A stretch of 64,000 nt of DNA from Microbacterium sp. MYb45. Its GTDB lineage: Bacteria > Actinomycetota > Actinomycetes > Actinomycetales > Microbacteriaceae. This document shows, in pieces, positions 16,135 to 24,867 of this stretch; position 1 is the stretch's first letter, and each line of letters begins with the position of its first letter. The stretch covers positions 1 through 64,000 of the forward strand of contig NZ_PCPG01000008.1 in assembly GCF_002979655.1 (NCBI RefSeq). Direction: 5' to 3'. The position numbers and the translations under genes are program-made. The notes beneath the pieces were generated by a model. It did no database searches and was not told the origin of the DNA. It saw nothing but the letters and a program-made list of their open reading frames with translations.

Positions 16135-17559
16135 TCAGCGCCCGGTGATGACTCCCCGCGCGATCCCGAGCTCCGCGAGCCGCGAGGCCGCCAGGCTCCG
16201 CTTGAGTTCGAGCGACTCCCCGATCTCGGCGGCCAGACGCGGACGTGTGCGGATCAGCGCATCGATCGTGGTGAGCGGCAGCACGACCACGGTCAGGATC
16301 TCCCCGGCCACCGTCACCGCCTGCGTGCGCTCACGGGTGAGGGCGGTCTGCCCGATGAGATCGCCCTTCTCCGCAGCGGCGAAATCCACCCGGCCGTCGT
16401 CGACCTCGAGGGCGAGCACCGCACGACCCGACAGCACCACGCGCACCTCGTCCGGCACGACGCCACTGGGCAGCACGATCTCGCCGACGCCGTAGCGCTC
16501 CAGCCGGGAGTCCGAGAGGATCGCCTCGATGTCGTCATCGCGCAGGTGCAGGGTCGGCGCGATCTCCTGCATCGCCTCGACCAGGCGCTGCGGCTCGGCG
16601 AGCGGATCGGTCGAGTCGCCGTCGAGAGCGAAACTGCGGCGTCGCGCGGCGTACCAGAGCCAGGAGAGGTACATCGACAGCGCACGAGACGCATCGGCTG
16701 GACCCGCGACGGGAATCGACACGGAGTACGCACCGGCTCCCGAGTACACGACCGTCGCCCGCTGCCGCTGCAGCCGCATCGGCAGCGAGTCGGCGACCTC
16801 GACGAGCAGCGCCATCACCTCGTGCGGCGGGTCGTCGGTGGAGAAGGTCACCGAGGTCTCGGCCGAGTACGGCCCCTCCGGCTCGCTGAGGTTGGTGAAT
16901 GAGGCCCCCGACAGGGACGAGTTCGGCACGATCTGGATGCCGGAGCCCGTGTCGATGTGCACTGCACGCCAGTTGACCTCGACGACCCGGCCCCGCACCC
17001 CCGCGGCATCCAGCCAGTCGCCGATCTTGAACGGCTGCTCGAACAGCAGCAGCAGACCCGAGATGACACCGCCCACTGCGTTCTGCAGAGCGAGACCGAT
17101 CACGATAGAGCCGACGCCGAGAGCGGTGAAGAGCCCGCCGACGTCGGCGTCCCACACCCATGAGAACAGCAGCGCGAGTCCGACGCCGACCAGGACGAGC
17201 CGCCCGATCTCCACGAAGATCGACGGGATGCGCTCGCGCCACGAGCCCGGCTTCGCGTTGGCGAACAGGGCCACGTTGAACGCCGACAGCACGAGCAGGA
17301 TCACGAGGAACCCGAACACCGTCGCCACCACGCGCGTCCACACCTGATCCGCCGGTGACTGGATCGCGAAGATCAGCAGCGCGAACAATGCGCCGACCGG
17401 GATGACCCAGTTGCGCAGCATCCGCAGCGGCTTCGCGACCGGGTTGCCCCGACGGGTCAGCGCGCCGATCAACTCGGTGAGGACGACCAGGACCACGGGC
17501 ACTCCGACGGCGAGTGCGAGCACCCACCAGCCCCAGCCGCCCGTGAACACGTCGCCCAT
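16135..17559 (-). CDS. MscS-family channel with C-terminal cyclic-nucleotide-binding domain
   Basis: A 474-aa membrane protein. Three to four hydrophobic segments fill residues 1-145. The MscS pore helix and beta domain follow (LGVGSIVIGLALQNAVGGVI; EQPFKIGDWLDAAGVRGRVVEV). A CNMP-binding domain occupies about residues 345-465. This is the layout of bacterial cyclic-nucleotide-gated MscS-like channels. The phosphate-binding cassette (about 398-416) reads GDLIGQTALTRERTQAVTV: the usual Glu is Gln, and the usual Arg before the Ala is not in place. The start is the ATG at 17559 with an AAGGTGG site, 2 bp after the stop of the cyclase-like gene, so the two genes form an operon. Confidence 0.88.
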   Translation of the reverse strand: MGDVFTGGWGWWVLALAVGVPVVLVVLTELIGALTRRGNPVAKPLRMLRNWVIPVGALFALLIFAIQSPADQVWTRVVATVFGFLVILLVLSAFNVALFANAKPGSWRERIPSIFVEIGRLVLVGVGLALLFSWVWDADVGGLFTALGVGSIVIGLALQNAVGGVISGLLLLFEQPFKIGDWLDAAGVRGRVVEVNWRAVHIDTGSGIQIVPNSSLSGASFTNLSEPEGPYSAETSVTFSTDDPPHEVMALLVEVADSLPMRLQRQRATVVYSGAGAYSVSIPVAGPADASRALSMYLSWLWYAARRRSFALDGDSTDPLAEPQRLVEAMQEIAPTLHLRDDDIEAILSDSRLERYGVGEIVLPSGVVPDEVRVVLSGRAVLALEVDDGRVDFAAAEKGDLIGQTALTRERTQAVTVAGEILTVVVLPLTTIDALIRTRPRLAAEIGESLELKRSLAASRLAELGIARGVITGR

Positions 17560-17561
17560 GA

Positions 17562-19721
17562 TCAGACCACCTTCCACACGGTCTCGGTCCTGCCCTGCGT
17601 CTCCACCGTCCCCGCTTCGACGTAGGTGACCAGCTCCTGGGTGCGGTCGCGCACCGTCTGACTCACGTAGATGCCGGGCTCGCCGCTGACCGAGCGCACC
17701 CGGTAGGCGAGGTTCACGGCGTCACCCCACAGGTCGTAGGCGAGGCTGGTCCGCGCGACGAGGCCGCTCGTGACCGTCCCGGTGTCGACGCCGGCACGCA
17801 GCGAGATCTGGGTGCCGTTCTGCGCATTGAAGCGCTCGAGCACCCCGACCAGATTGCGGGCGAAGTCGACCGTGCGGCGGATGTTGTCGACCCGGGGCAC
17901 GATCAACCCCGACGAGGCGAGGTAGCCGCCGCGCAGGGTGCGCACCTTCTCGACGCCCGCCTTCTCGGCGGCCTCGTCGAACCCGCGCATGAGCGTGTTC
18001 AGGAGGCCGATCTCCTCCTCCGCGCTCATGTCGCGCGCGAGGTCGTCGAATCCGACCAGCTCGGCGAACACGACCGACACGTTCTCGTGCGCCTCGGTGA
18101 TCGCCTCCTCGCCCTGCTTGTACTTGGTCGCGACGCTCGCCGGCATGAGCGTGTGCAGCAGCTTCTCGTTCTCCTTCTGCTGCTCCTCGATCAGCTCCTG
18201 TTTGATGCGCAGGCTCGAGGCCATGTCGTTGAAGGCGCTGCCGAGGTCGCCGAACTCGTCACGAGAGCCCTGCGGCACCTGCACGTCGAGGTCGCCCTCC
18301 GCGACCCTGTGCACGGCACCGACGAGCCGGTGGATCGGCCGCGTGAACACCTGCGCGAGCAGCAGCGACAGCAGCGAGACGCCGAGCATGATGCCGAGCA
18401 GCGACAGCAGCACGTTGCGGGTGAAGACGTTCACCGGCTCGAAGGCCTCGGCGGTGTCGATCCGCGCGATCACGACCCAGTCGAGACCTTCGATCTCGAG
18501 CGGGGCGTAGGCGGTGACGCTCTCGCCGCCGACGAAGTCGCGCCCGACGATGGTGCCGCTGCGGCCCGCCTGCGCCTCCTGCACGGCCTTCGTGTCGACG
18601 GGCTGCAGCAGGACGGTGCCCTTGATGGCGCCGATGCGGTCGACGATGGTCGGCGCCATCCCTCCGGCGATCAGACGCTTCACATAGTCCTCGGGGTCTT
18701 CCACGAGGCGGCGAGCGGTGCTGCGCATGAGGTCGTCGCGTCCGACGAGATACACCTCGCCGGTGTCGCCAAGGCCCTGCGCTTTCCAGTCCTCGTTACC
18801 GGTCATCACGTCGTTGATCGTGTCGATCGAGATCTGGAACGCCATCGCCCCGGTGATGCCGTTGTCGTTTCCGACCGGGGAGACGACCCACATCCCGGGG
18901 ACGTTGAGCGAGGGGATCCACCGATCGAAGTCGGTGAGGACGACCGTGTTGACGGAGTTGGTGGCGATCGCCTCGGAGTACGCCTTCGACAGGAGCGAAT
19001 CACGGTAGGGCCCGGTCAACAGATTCGTGCCGAGCTCGACCCCCTTGTACGCGGAGTAGGTGACGTCGCCGTCGACGTTGAGCAGCAGGGCGTCTTCGTA
19101 TCCGGCCTCCTGCACCAGGCGCGTGAAGTAGTCGCCGTACCGTCCGGTCGCGGCCGAGTAGCTGGTGCCGTCGCCGCTGTCGTTGAGTGCGAGCTGCGCG
19201 TCGTAGTCGGCGTCGAAGTCCTGGTTGCCCGTGACGTACTGCGACTGCACGTACTTCCCGGCATCGGATTCCGGGATGAAGGCCGTGTCGCCGTACTCCT
19301 CACCGGAACGCCCCTCGAGCTCGGGGATGAAGACGTCCGTGTAGTAGTCCTCGAGCTCCGCTTGCGCGCTCTCGTCGAGCTCCACGTCGGCGAGATCGGC
19401 GAAGCCCGCGTTCACTGCCGTCGACATGTTCTGCGCGCTGAGGTTTCGGGAGTTCAGTGAGGCATCGCGACGGACGCTCTCGATCGCGGTCGTGATCTCG
19501 GCCGCCCGCATCGAGCGGATGGTGATGAGCTGGTCCACCGCCGAGTCGTGCAGGGATTGACGCCCGTTGATGAAGCCGATGGCGCCCACGATCACGGACG
19601 ACACGAGGCTCACCGCCAGCAGCATGATGAGGAGTTTCGACTGGATGCTGAGTCCGGCTCGCCGGAACCGCCCCTTCTTCACCACACCCGCATCGACCGT
19701 GCCGTTACCGCTGTCGCTCAT
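17562..19721 (-). CDS. membrane receptor with dCache, HAMP and class III cyclase-like domain (catalytic metal site altered)
   Basis: A 719-aa protein. TM1 spans about residues 26-50, an extracytoplasmic dCache-like sensor 65-420, TM2 432-456, HAMP 457-510, and a class III nucleotidyl cyclase domain 545-710. Key cyclase positions compared with Rv1625c: the first metal Asp is Glu554 (FAELVGF), the second metal Asp is Gly598 and the base-selecting Lys is Arg594 (VRTLRGGY). Asp663, Asn670 and Arg674 are kept (YDLWGDAVNLAYR). Normal two-metal catalysis therefore looks unlikely. It is co-transcribed with a CNB-domain MscS channel. The start at 19721 has a GGAGGGG site. Confidence 0.87.
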   Translation of the reverse strand: MSDSGNGTVDAGVVKKGRFRRAGLSIQSKLLIMLLAVSLVSSVIVGAIGFINGRQSLHDSAVDQLITIRSMRAAEITTAIESVRRDASLNSRNLSAQNMSTAVNAGFADLADVELDESAQAELEDYYTDVFIPELEGRSGEEYGDTAFIPESDAGKYVQSQYVTGNQDFDADYDAQLALNDSGDGTSYSAATGRYGDYFTRLVQEAGYEDALLLNVDGDVTYSAYKGVELGTNLLTGPYRDSLLSKAYSEAIATNSVNTVVLTDFDRWIPSLNVPGMWVVSPVGNDNGITGAMAFQISIDTINDVMTGNEDWKAQGLGDTGEVYLVGRDDLMRSTARRLVEDPEDYVKRLIAGGMAPTIVDRIGAIKGTVLLQPVDTKAVQEAQAGRSGTIVGRDFVGGESVTAYAPLEIEGLDWVVIARIDTAEAFEPVNVFTRNVLLSLLGIMLGVSLLSLLLAQVFTRPIHRLVGAVHRVAEGDLDVQVPQGSRDEFGDLGSAFNDMASSLRIKQELIEEQQKENEKLLHTLMPASVATKYKQGEEAITEAHENVSVVFAELVGFDDLARDMSAEEEIGLLNTLMRGFDEAAEKAGVEKVRTLRGGYLASSGLIVPRVDNIRRTVDFARNLVGVLERFNAQNGTQISLRAGVDTGTVTSGLVARTSLAYDLWGDAVNLAYRVRSVSGEPGIYVSQTVRDRTQELVTYVEAGTVETQGRTETVWKVV

Positions 19722-19754
19722 ATGCCCCTCCGCCATGCGCGCACCTGCGTGATC

Positions 19755-19781
19755 GGTCCGACGATATCGATATATCGGTCC
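19755..19781. promoter_or_regulatory. AT-rich imperfect dyad between divergent genes
   Basis: The cyclase-like gene and the Pr6Pr gene diverge from a 106-bp gap. It holds an imperfect palindrome in which GGTCCGACGATATC faces GATATATCGGTCC. Its AT-rich core is rare in this GC-rich DNA. It is a candidate regulator site or overlapping promoter; a TACAGT -10-like box for the plus strand lies at 19805. Confidence 0.4.
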
Positions 19782-19827
19782 CGCGGTCCATGGTTTTCTG
19801 CCGCTACAGTTGCCGACGGAGGCGAAC

Positions 19828-20565
19828 ATGACGACGACCTGGTGGCCCTACCTGCGCATCGCCGCAGCCGTTCTCGCGGTCGCCGCGATCGTGGCGCAGC
19901 TCATCCGCTCCCTGGAGATCGCGGGGGCGGCGACGACCGAGTGGGGCGCGCACCTGCCCACAGTCATCGCGAACTTCTTCAGCTTCTTCACCATCGAGTC
20001 GAACGTCCTGGCCGCGGTCGCGCTCGCGTGCGGCGGGATCTGGGGGTTGGCGCGCCGCAGCACGACGACGGCCGAACCTCGCTGGTTGGCGATCCTGCTG
20101 ATGTGTGCGAGCACCTACATGATCGTCACGGGCGTCGTGTACAACCTGCTGCTGCGCGGCATCGAGCTGCCGCAGGGCTCGACCGTCGGCTGGTCCAACG
20201 AGGTGCTCCACGTCGTCATCCCGATCATCATGCTGGCCGACGTCCTCTTCGCACCGCGTCGCCGAGCTCTCGGATGGGGAGCCGTCGGCATCGCCGCGAT
20301 CTTCCCGATCGTCTGGGTGATCTACACCCTGATCCGCGCGAACCTGGTGATCGCTCCGGCGACGGGGAAGCCGTACTGGTACCCGTATCCGTTCCTCGAA
20401 CCCACACAGCCCGGCGGATACGGAGCCGTCGCGCTCTACGTGCTCCTGATCGCCGCGATCATCATCGGCGCCGCCGCGCTCGTCGTCTGGGTCGGTCGCC
20501 GCCGCGCGACCGTGTCGGACTCGACGGCCGACGCCACCGTGCCGCCCGCCGACCTCGCGCTCTGA
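19828..20565 (+). CDS. Pr6Pr family membrane protein
   Basis: A 245-aa protein with six predicted membrane helices. It has the layout of Pr6Pr (FAR-17a/AIG1-like) proteins: IANFFSFFTIESNVLAAV in the second helix, TGVVYNLLLRG, a conserved His in SNEVLHVVIPI, and a loop PYWYPYPFLEP before the last helix. The function is unknown; eukaryotic relatives include AIG1/ADTRP lipid hydrolases. The start is the ATG with GGAGG five bases before it. It ends at a shared terminator. Confidence 0.8.
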   Translation: MTTTWWPYLRIAAAVLAVAAIVAQLIRSLEIAGAATTEWGAHLPTVIANFFSFFTIESNVLAAVALACGGIWGLARRSTTTAEPRWLAILLMCASTYMIVTGVVYNLLLRGIELPQGSTVGWSNEVLHVVIPIIMLADVLFAPRRRALGWGAVGIAAIFPIVWVIYTLIRANLVIAPATGKPYWYPYPFLEPTQPGGYGAVALYVLLIAAIIIGAAALVVWVGRRRATVSDSTADATVPPADLAL

Positions 20566-20580
20566 CGCCGCGCCCTGATG

Positions 20581-20620
20581 ACTCCGTCCCTCACACCGCT
20601 GAGGGCGGGAGGGACGGAGT
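20581..20620. terminator. bidirectional terminator between Pr6Pr and tmm genes
   Basis: A perfect 12-bp stem, ACTCCGTCCCTC with GAGGGACGGAGT, and a 16-nt loop between two convergent stop codons (20565 and 20636). Confidence 0.85.
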
Positions 20621-20635
20621 GCGGCTCATGCGGGC

Positions 20636-22060
20636 TCAGACGGCGGCGAGCGCCTCCCGGTCGTCGTCGCGCGGCAGGCCGCCGACCATGCGAGCCGTCT
20701 CGACCGAGTCCGGATCCACATCGAGGTACCGCTCGAGGGAGTCGTCGAGCTCCTCGAGCCACGGGGTGTGGTGCACGACCGCGAGCGTGCCGGTCATGAC
20801 CGACTCGTACACGCGGTCGCGGTAGCCCATGATGTCGTCCTTCTTGTCGTGCTTCCACGCCAGGAAGATCTCGACGACCCGATCGATGTCGAACTCCGGA
20901 TAGTCGGTGAGCTCCAACAGGTCGCGGATGTAGTCCGCCTGGAAGCGGATCTCCGCGGCCGCCGAATCGATCTGCCCGAATCGCGTGCGCCACTCGGCGA
21001 TGGATGCGGCACGCTCGGCCTCATCCGGCAGTGCGATGCGGCCGAGGATCAGGTCGCGCACGTACCAGGCCTGCACGTCGAACATGTTGAACGTGAACCA
21101 CTGGTCCTGCGCGCCGAGGTAGGTGAGACGCGGATTGCCCTGCCAGACCACGCCCCGGTAGAGGCCGTCGGGGTAGACGTTGTTCGGCGACGACAGCGCC
21201 AGGTCGTCGGGCAGGAACGGGTACTTGTGCAGGTATCCGGTGCACATGATCACCGCATCCACGCGCTTCGACGTGCCGTCGGCGAAGAACACGACGTCGC
21301 CCTCGAAGCGCTCGACGACCGGGCGCTCCTCGATGCCGTCGGGCCAGTCGTAACCCATCGGTGCCGAGCGGAAGCTCGCGGTGACCGAGCGGGCGCCCAT
21401 CTTGAACGCCTGGCTGCCGATGTCCTCCGCCGAGTAACTCGCGCCGATCACGAGCACGTCCTTGTCGGCGAACGCCTCGGCGCCGCGGAAGTCGTGGGCG
21501 TGGCTGATGTAGCCGGGGAACGTCTCGATACCGGCGAAGTCCGGCATGTTCGGGAAGGAGAAGTGCCCGCTGGCGACGATGACGCGGTCGAACTCCTCCA
21601 CGGTCGACTCACCGGTGGGCAGATTCTCGCTGGTGAGCGTGAAGACCTCGCGCTCACTGTCGAACTCGATCCAGCGCACCACCGTCTGGAAACGGATCAG
21701 GTCGCGCACGTCGCTCTTCTCCAGGCGGCCGGCGATGTAGTCCCACAGCACGGGACGCGGTGGATAGGAGGAGATGGGTCGGCCGAAGTGCTCGTCGAAG
21801 CTGTAGTCCGCGAACTCCAGCGCCTCCTTCGGGCCGTTCGACCACAGGTTGCGGTACATGCTGGAGTGCACCGGTTCGCCGAACTCGTCGAGTCCGGTGC
21901 GCCAGGTGAAGTTCCACTGTCCGCCCCAGTCGGCCTGCTTCTCGAAGCAGACCAGTTCGGGGATGTCCGCCCCCGCGCGGCCCGCGGACTCGAAGGCCCG
22001 CAGTTGCGCCATACCCGAGGGGCCGGCGCCGATGATCGCTACTCGTTCTCTGCTCGTCAC
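20636..22060 (-). CDS. tmm: trimethylamine monooxygenase-like flavin-containing monooxygenase
   Basis: A 474-aa class B flavin monooxygenase closely resembling bacterial Tmm, which oxidises trimethylamine to its N-oxide with NADPH and O2. Visible features are FAD motif AIIGAGPSGMAQL, NADPH motif VLVIGASYSAEDIGSQ, and the FMO fingerprint FPGYISHAHDF. Tmm-typical blocks are RNLWSNGPKEALEFADYSFD, IMCTGYLHKYPFL and GAQDQWFTFNMFDVQAWY. The C-terminal EIFLAWKHDKKDDIMGYRD and MTGTLAVVHHTPWLEELDDS also match. GTG start with GAGGA upstream. No TMAO demethylase or TMAO importer gene is adjacent. Confidence 0.85.
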   Translation of the reverse strand: MTSRERVAIIGAGPSGMAQLRAFESAGRAGADIPELVCFEKQADWGGQWNFTWRTGLDEFGEPVHSSMYRNLWSNGPKEALEFADYSFDEHFGRPISSYPPRPVLWDYIAGRLEKSDVRDLIRFQTVVRWIEFDSEREVFTLTSENLPTGESTVEEFDRVIVASGHFSFPNMPDFAGIETFPGYISHAHDFRGAEAFADKDVLVIGASYSAEDIGSQAFKMGARSVTASFRSAPMGYDWPDGIEERPVVERFEGDVVFFADGTSKRVDAVIMCTGYLHKYPFLPDDLALSSPNNVYPDGLYRGVVWQGNPRLTYLGAQDQWFTFNMFDVQAWYVRDLILGRIALPDEAERAASIAEWRTRFGQIDSAAAEIRFQADYIRDLLELTDYPEFDIDRVVEIFLAWKHDKKDDIMGYRDRVYESVMTGTLAVVHHTPWLEELDDSLERYLDVDPDSVETARMVGGLPRDDDREALAAV

Positions 22061-22395
22061 GTATCGTCCTCATACTCTTCAGTCATGTATCGGTCAGCGG
22101 CCGCATCCGAGCGAGGAACAGTTCTGTCCCGGTGGGAGCGGAAGGCTCGACCTGCCCGGAAAGCGGCTGCCCTTCGACGGTATCAGTGTCGGTCGCGGGA
22201 GCCGACGGGTCCGGTCGCCCCTCCGGATGCATGACCCTTCGACGGATGCACGAGGGGCGGACGGCGAGCCCTCCTGCATCCGTCATCCGTTCATGCAGGT
22301 GAGCGGTGCGGGTGGGTCGGGCTGGGAACGGCGCGGACGGATGCGATTACGCTGGTCCGCGGGGGGACGCGCCGCGCTCCTCAGGAGGAGAGAGC
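22061..22395. other. 335-bp intergenic region between divergent tmm and moxR
   Basis: No credible gene is seen here. The region should hold the tmm promoter on the minus strand and the moxR operon promoter on the plus strand (a TACGCT -10-like box near 22350), with the hairpin at 22241-22284 between them. Confidence 0.6.
22241..22284. repeat. imperfect inverted repeat (16-bp arms)
   Basis: GACGGATGCACGAGGG (22241-22256) faces CCCTCCTGCATCCGTC (22269-22284) with one mismatch and a 12-nt spacer. It lies in the divergent tmm/moxR gap, so it is not an obvious terminator for either gene. It shares the GGATGCA core with the larger hairpin near 9.3 kb. Confidence 0.6.
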
Positions 22396-23496
22396 ATGCA
22401 TGACCTGAACGCCGCATCCCCGTATCCGGCCGCGCCTCCGCCCCCGCCTGCCCCCGCGCGCACACCCGACCCCGCACCCGCGTCGGCACCGGCCGCGGCA
22501 CCGGCGAACGGCGCTCCGACGGATGCCGAGATGGCCAGGGCCACCGAGGTCCTGCGCATCATCTCCACCTCGTACTCGGCGAAGATGGTCGGTCAGGAGC
22601 GGCTGCGCACGAGCCTGCTCGTGTCGCTCATCGCCGGCGGGCACATCCTGCTCGAGAGCGTCCCCGGCCTTGCCAAGACCACCGCGGCCAGCACTCTCGC
22701 CGACACCGTGAAGGCGCAGTTCAAGCGCATCCAGTGCACCCCCGACCTGCTGCCGAGCGACATCACGGGCAACCAGATCTACGACGCCGCGACGGGCTCG
22801 TTCCGCACCGTGCTCGGTCCGGTGCACGCGAACTTCGTGCTGCTGGATGAGATCAACCGCTCCAGCGCCAAGACGCAGAGCGCCATGCTCGAGGCGATGC
22901 AGGAGCACCAGACCACCATCGGCGGCGAGATCCACCACCTGCCGAAGCCGTTCCTCGTGATCGCGACGCAGAACCCGATCGAGCAGGAGGGCACGTACGA
23001 GCTGCCCGAGGCGCAGATGGACCGCTTCCTGCTCAAGGAGATCGTCGAATACCCGAGCCCGGCAGAAGAGCTCGAGGTGCTCAGCCGCATCGACTCGGGC
23101 GTGCTCGACCCGGATCGGCATGTGACCAGCGCCGTGAGCCTCGACGACGTGCGCCTGCTGCAAGACGTCGCGAGCCGCATCTACGTCGACCCCGCGATCC
23201 GCAACTACATCGTGTCGATCGCCTACGTGACCCGGAACCCGGCGCCGTACATCGGCGAGGAGCGCGCCCGCTTCATCAAGTACGGCGCGAGCCCGCGTGC
23301 GAGCATCGCCTTCCTGCAGGCGTCCAGGGCGCTGGCCCTGCTGAAGGGCCGCTCCCACGTGCTGCCCGAAGACATCCGCGAACTGCGCCATCTGGTGCTC
23401 CGCCACCGCGTGCTGCTGACCTTCGAGGCGGATGCCGAGGGTGTCCGCAGCGAGGAGATCATCGACCAGATCTTCGCGTCGGTCCCCACCCCCTGA
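22396..23496 (+). CDS. MoxR-family AAA+ ATPase
   Basis: A 366-aa AAA+ ATPase with a Pro/Ala-rich N-terminal extension of about 45 residues. Walker A is ESVPGLAKT (residues 87-95), Walker B FVLLDEINR (147-155), sensor 1 lies in FLVIATQNPIEQEG, and the Arg finger region is PEAQMDRF. MoxR ATPases act as chaperones for VWA-domain partners, and two VWA proteins follow in this operon. The start at 22396 has an AGGAGGAG ribosome-binding site; the extra N-terminal stretch in longer reading frames is non-coding. Confidence 0.93.
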   Translation: MHDLNAASPYPAAPPPPPAPARTPDPAPASAPAAAPANGAPTDAEMARATEVLRIISTSYSAKMVGQERLRTSLLVSLIAGGHILLESVPGLAKTTAASTLADTVKAQFKRIQCTPDLLPSDITGNQIYDAATGSFRTVLGPVHANFVLLDEINRSSAKTQSAMLEAMQEHQTTIGGEIHHLPKPFLVIATQNPIEQEGTYELPEAQMDRFLLKEIVEYPSPAEELEVLSRIDSGVLDPDRHVTSAVSLDDVRLLQDVASRIYVDPAIRNYIVSIAYVTRNPAPYIGEERARFIKYGASPRASIAFLQASRALALLKGRSHVLPEDIRELRHLVLRHRVLLTFEADAEGVRSEEIIDQIFASVPTP

Positions 23497-23504
23497 CCCC
23501 TCCG

Positions 23505-24392
23505 ATGCCCAGCCTGATCACGCAGGTGAAGAGCAAGCTCTTCATCCACTCGACGCGCAAGTCGCTGCACGCGCTCGACGGCGCCTACGCGTCGCTCCTG
23601 CACGGGCGGAGCCTCGACTTCGAAGACCTGCGCAAGTACGAGTACGGCGATCAGGTGCGCGACATCGACTGGCGGGCGACCGCACGGCTGGGCACACCGC
23701 TCGTCAAGCGCTCCCGCGCGACCCGCATGCACACGGTGCTGTTCGTGGTCGACACGGGGCGTTCGATGTCGGCCCTCGCCGCCGACGAGCGATCGAAGAA
23801 GGAACTGGCGATCCTCGCGACGGGGGCGCTCGGCGTGCTCACGCTGCGCCACGGCGACGACTTCAGCACCGTCTACGGCGACTCGGCGAAGGTGCGGCGT
23901 CTCGCGCCCGGCCGCAGCGAGGGCGCGCTCGAACACGCCCTGCGCACGATCGATCGGGCGATCGACGACAGCTCGGCGCCCAGCGACCGCGACGCCCTGC
24001 TCTCTTTCGTGACCCGCACGATCTCCCGCCGGATGATCGTGGTCGTCATCACCGACGAAGCCCCCGTGACGAGCGAGACCGAGCGGATGCTGCGCCGCCT
24101 GCGCGTGCAGCACGACGTGCTCTGGCTCACCCTGCGTGACGCCGACCCGGTGCTGGATCACGCGACCGGACGCATCCGCAGCGACGCGGACAGCCGCTGG
24201 CAGGTGCCGGACTTCGTGCAGGGCGACCGTGCCATCGTGCAGGAGCTGACCGCGCAGCACGATGCCGACGCGGCGCACCGGGATGAGCTCCTCACCCGCC
24301 TCGAGATCAGCCACTCCTCCCTCGACGGGCAGGACGACGCCGTCGCGCAGCTGTTGCAGCTGCTGAACCGGAGGTCGAATGCCCGGCTCTGA
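23505..24392 (+). CDS. DUF58 domain protein
   Basis: A 295-aa protein with the DUF58 signature YGDQVRDIDWRATARLG (residues 47-63) and a VWA-like C-terminal part (TVLFVVDTGRSMSAL). It follows moxR by 8 bp and overlaps the next gene. DUF58 proteins are constant companions of MoxR and VWA proteins in Bat-type clusters, and are thought to be assembly or scaffold partners; the exact role is unknown. Confidence 0.9.
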   Translation: MPSLITQVKSKLFIHSTRKSLHALDGAYASLLHGRSLDFEDLRKYEYGDQVRDIDWRATARLGTPLVKRSRATRMHTVLFVVDTGRSMSALAADERSKKELAILATGALGVLTLRHGDDFSTVYGDSAKVRRLAPGRSEGALEHALRTIDRAIDDSSAPSDRDALLSFVTRTISRRMIVVVITDEAPVTSETERMLRRLRVQHDVLWLTLRDADPVLDHATGRIRSDADSRWQVPDFVQGDRAIVQELTAQHDADAAHRDELLTRLEISHSSLDGQDDAVAQLLQLLNRRSNARL

Positions 24393-24867
24393 AGAGCTCT
24401 ACCCGCCGGCGCAGTACGGCTGGGGATGGATGCTGCTCGCCATCGGCATCCTGGTCCTCCTGGTCCTCGGCGCCTGGCTGCTGATCGCGCTCACCCGTCC
24501 TCGCCGCACTCTGCCCGTGGATGAGGCCGCCGGGCACCCGCCGCTGATCATCGACGTGCTGTCGCAGCTGCGCACCGAGTACATGGGTCGCATCCAGCAG
24601 ATCGAGGGCGATTACCGCGCGAACCGACTCACCGCCCGGCAGGCGAACCTCGAACTGAGCCGCGTCGTCCGCACGTTCGTGAACGAGTACAGCGGCCTCG
24701 AGGCCCCGGTGCTCGCGCTCGACGACCTCGTGGCGCGGGGCGTGCATCCCGCTTTGATCGACGCGATGGGCAGGCACTACTACCCCAGTATCTTCCGGCC
24801 GGGGCCGGCCATCGATCCGATCGCCGGTGCCGAGGCGGCACGAACGGTGGTGCGGGCGTGGCACTAG
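24379..24867 (+). CDS. single-pass membrane protein of the MoxR/VWA operon
   Basis: A 162-aa protein with one membrane segment at about residues 14-38 (WGWMLLAIGILVLLVLGAWL) and a mostly helical cytoplasmic domain (LIIDVLSQLRTEYMGRIQQ; ANLELSRVVRTFVNEYSG). Its place between DUF58 and VWA genes matches DUF4381-like members of Bat operons, though I cannot confirm the family from sequence alone. It overlaps both neighbours, which implies translational coupling. Confidence 0.75.
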   Translation: MPGSEELYPPAQYGWGWMLLAIGILVLLVLGAWLLIALTRPRRTLPVDEAAGHPPLIIDVLSQLRTEYMGRIQQIEGDYRANRLTARQANLELSRVVRTFVNEYSGLEAPVLALDDLVARGVHPALIDAMGRHYYPSIFRPGPAIDPIAGAEAARTVVRAWH

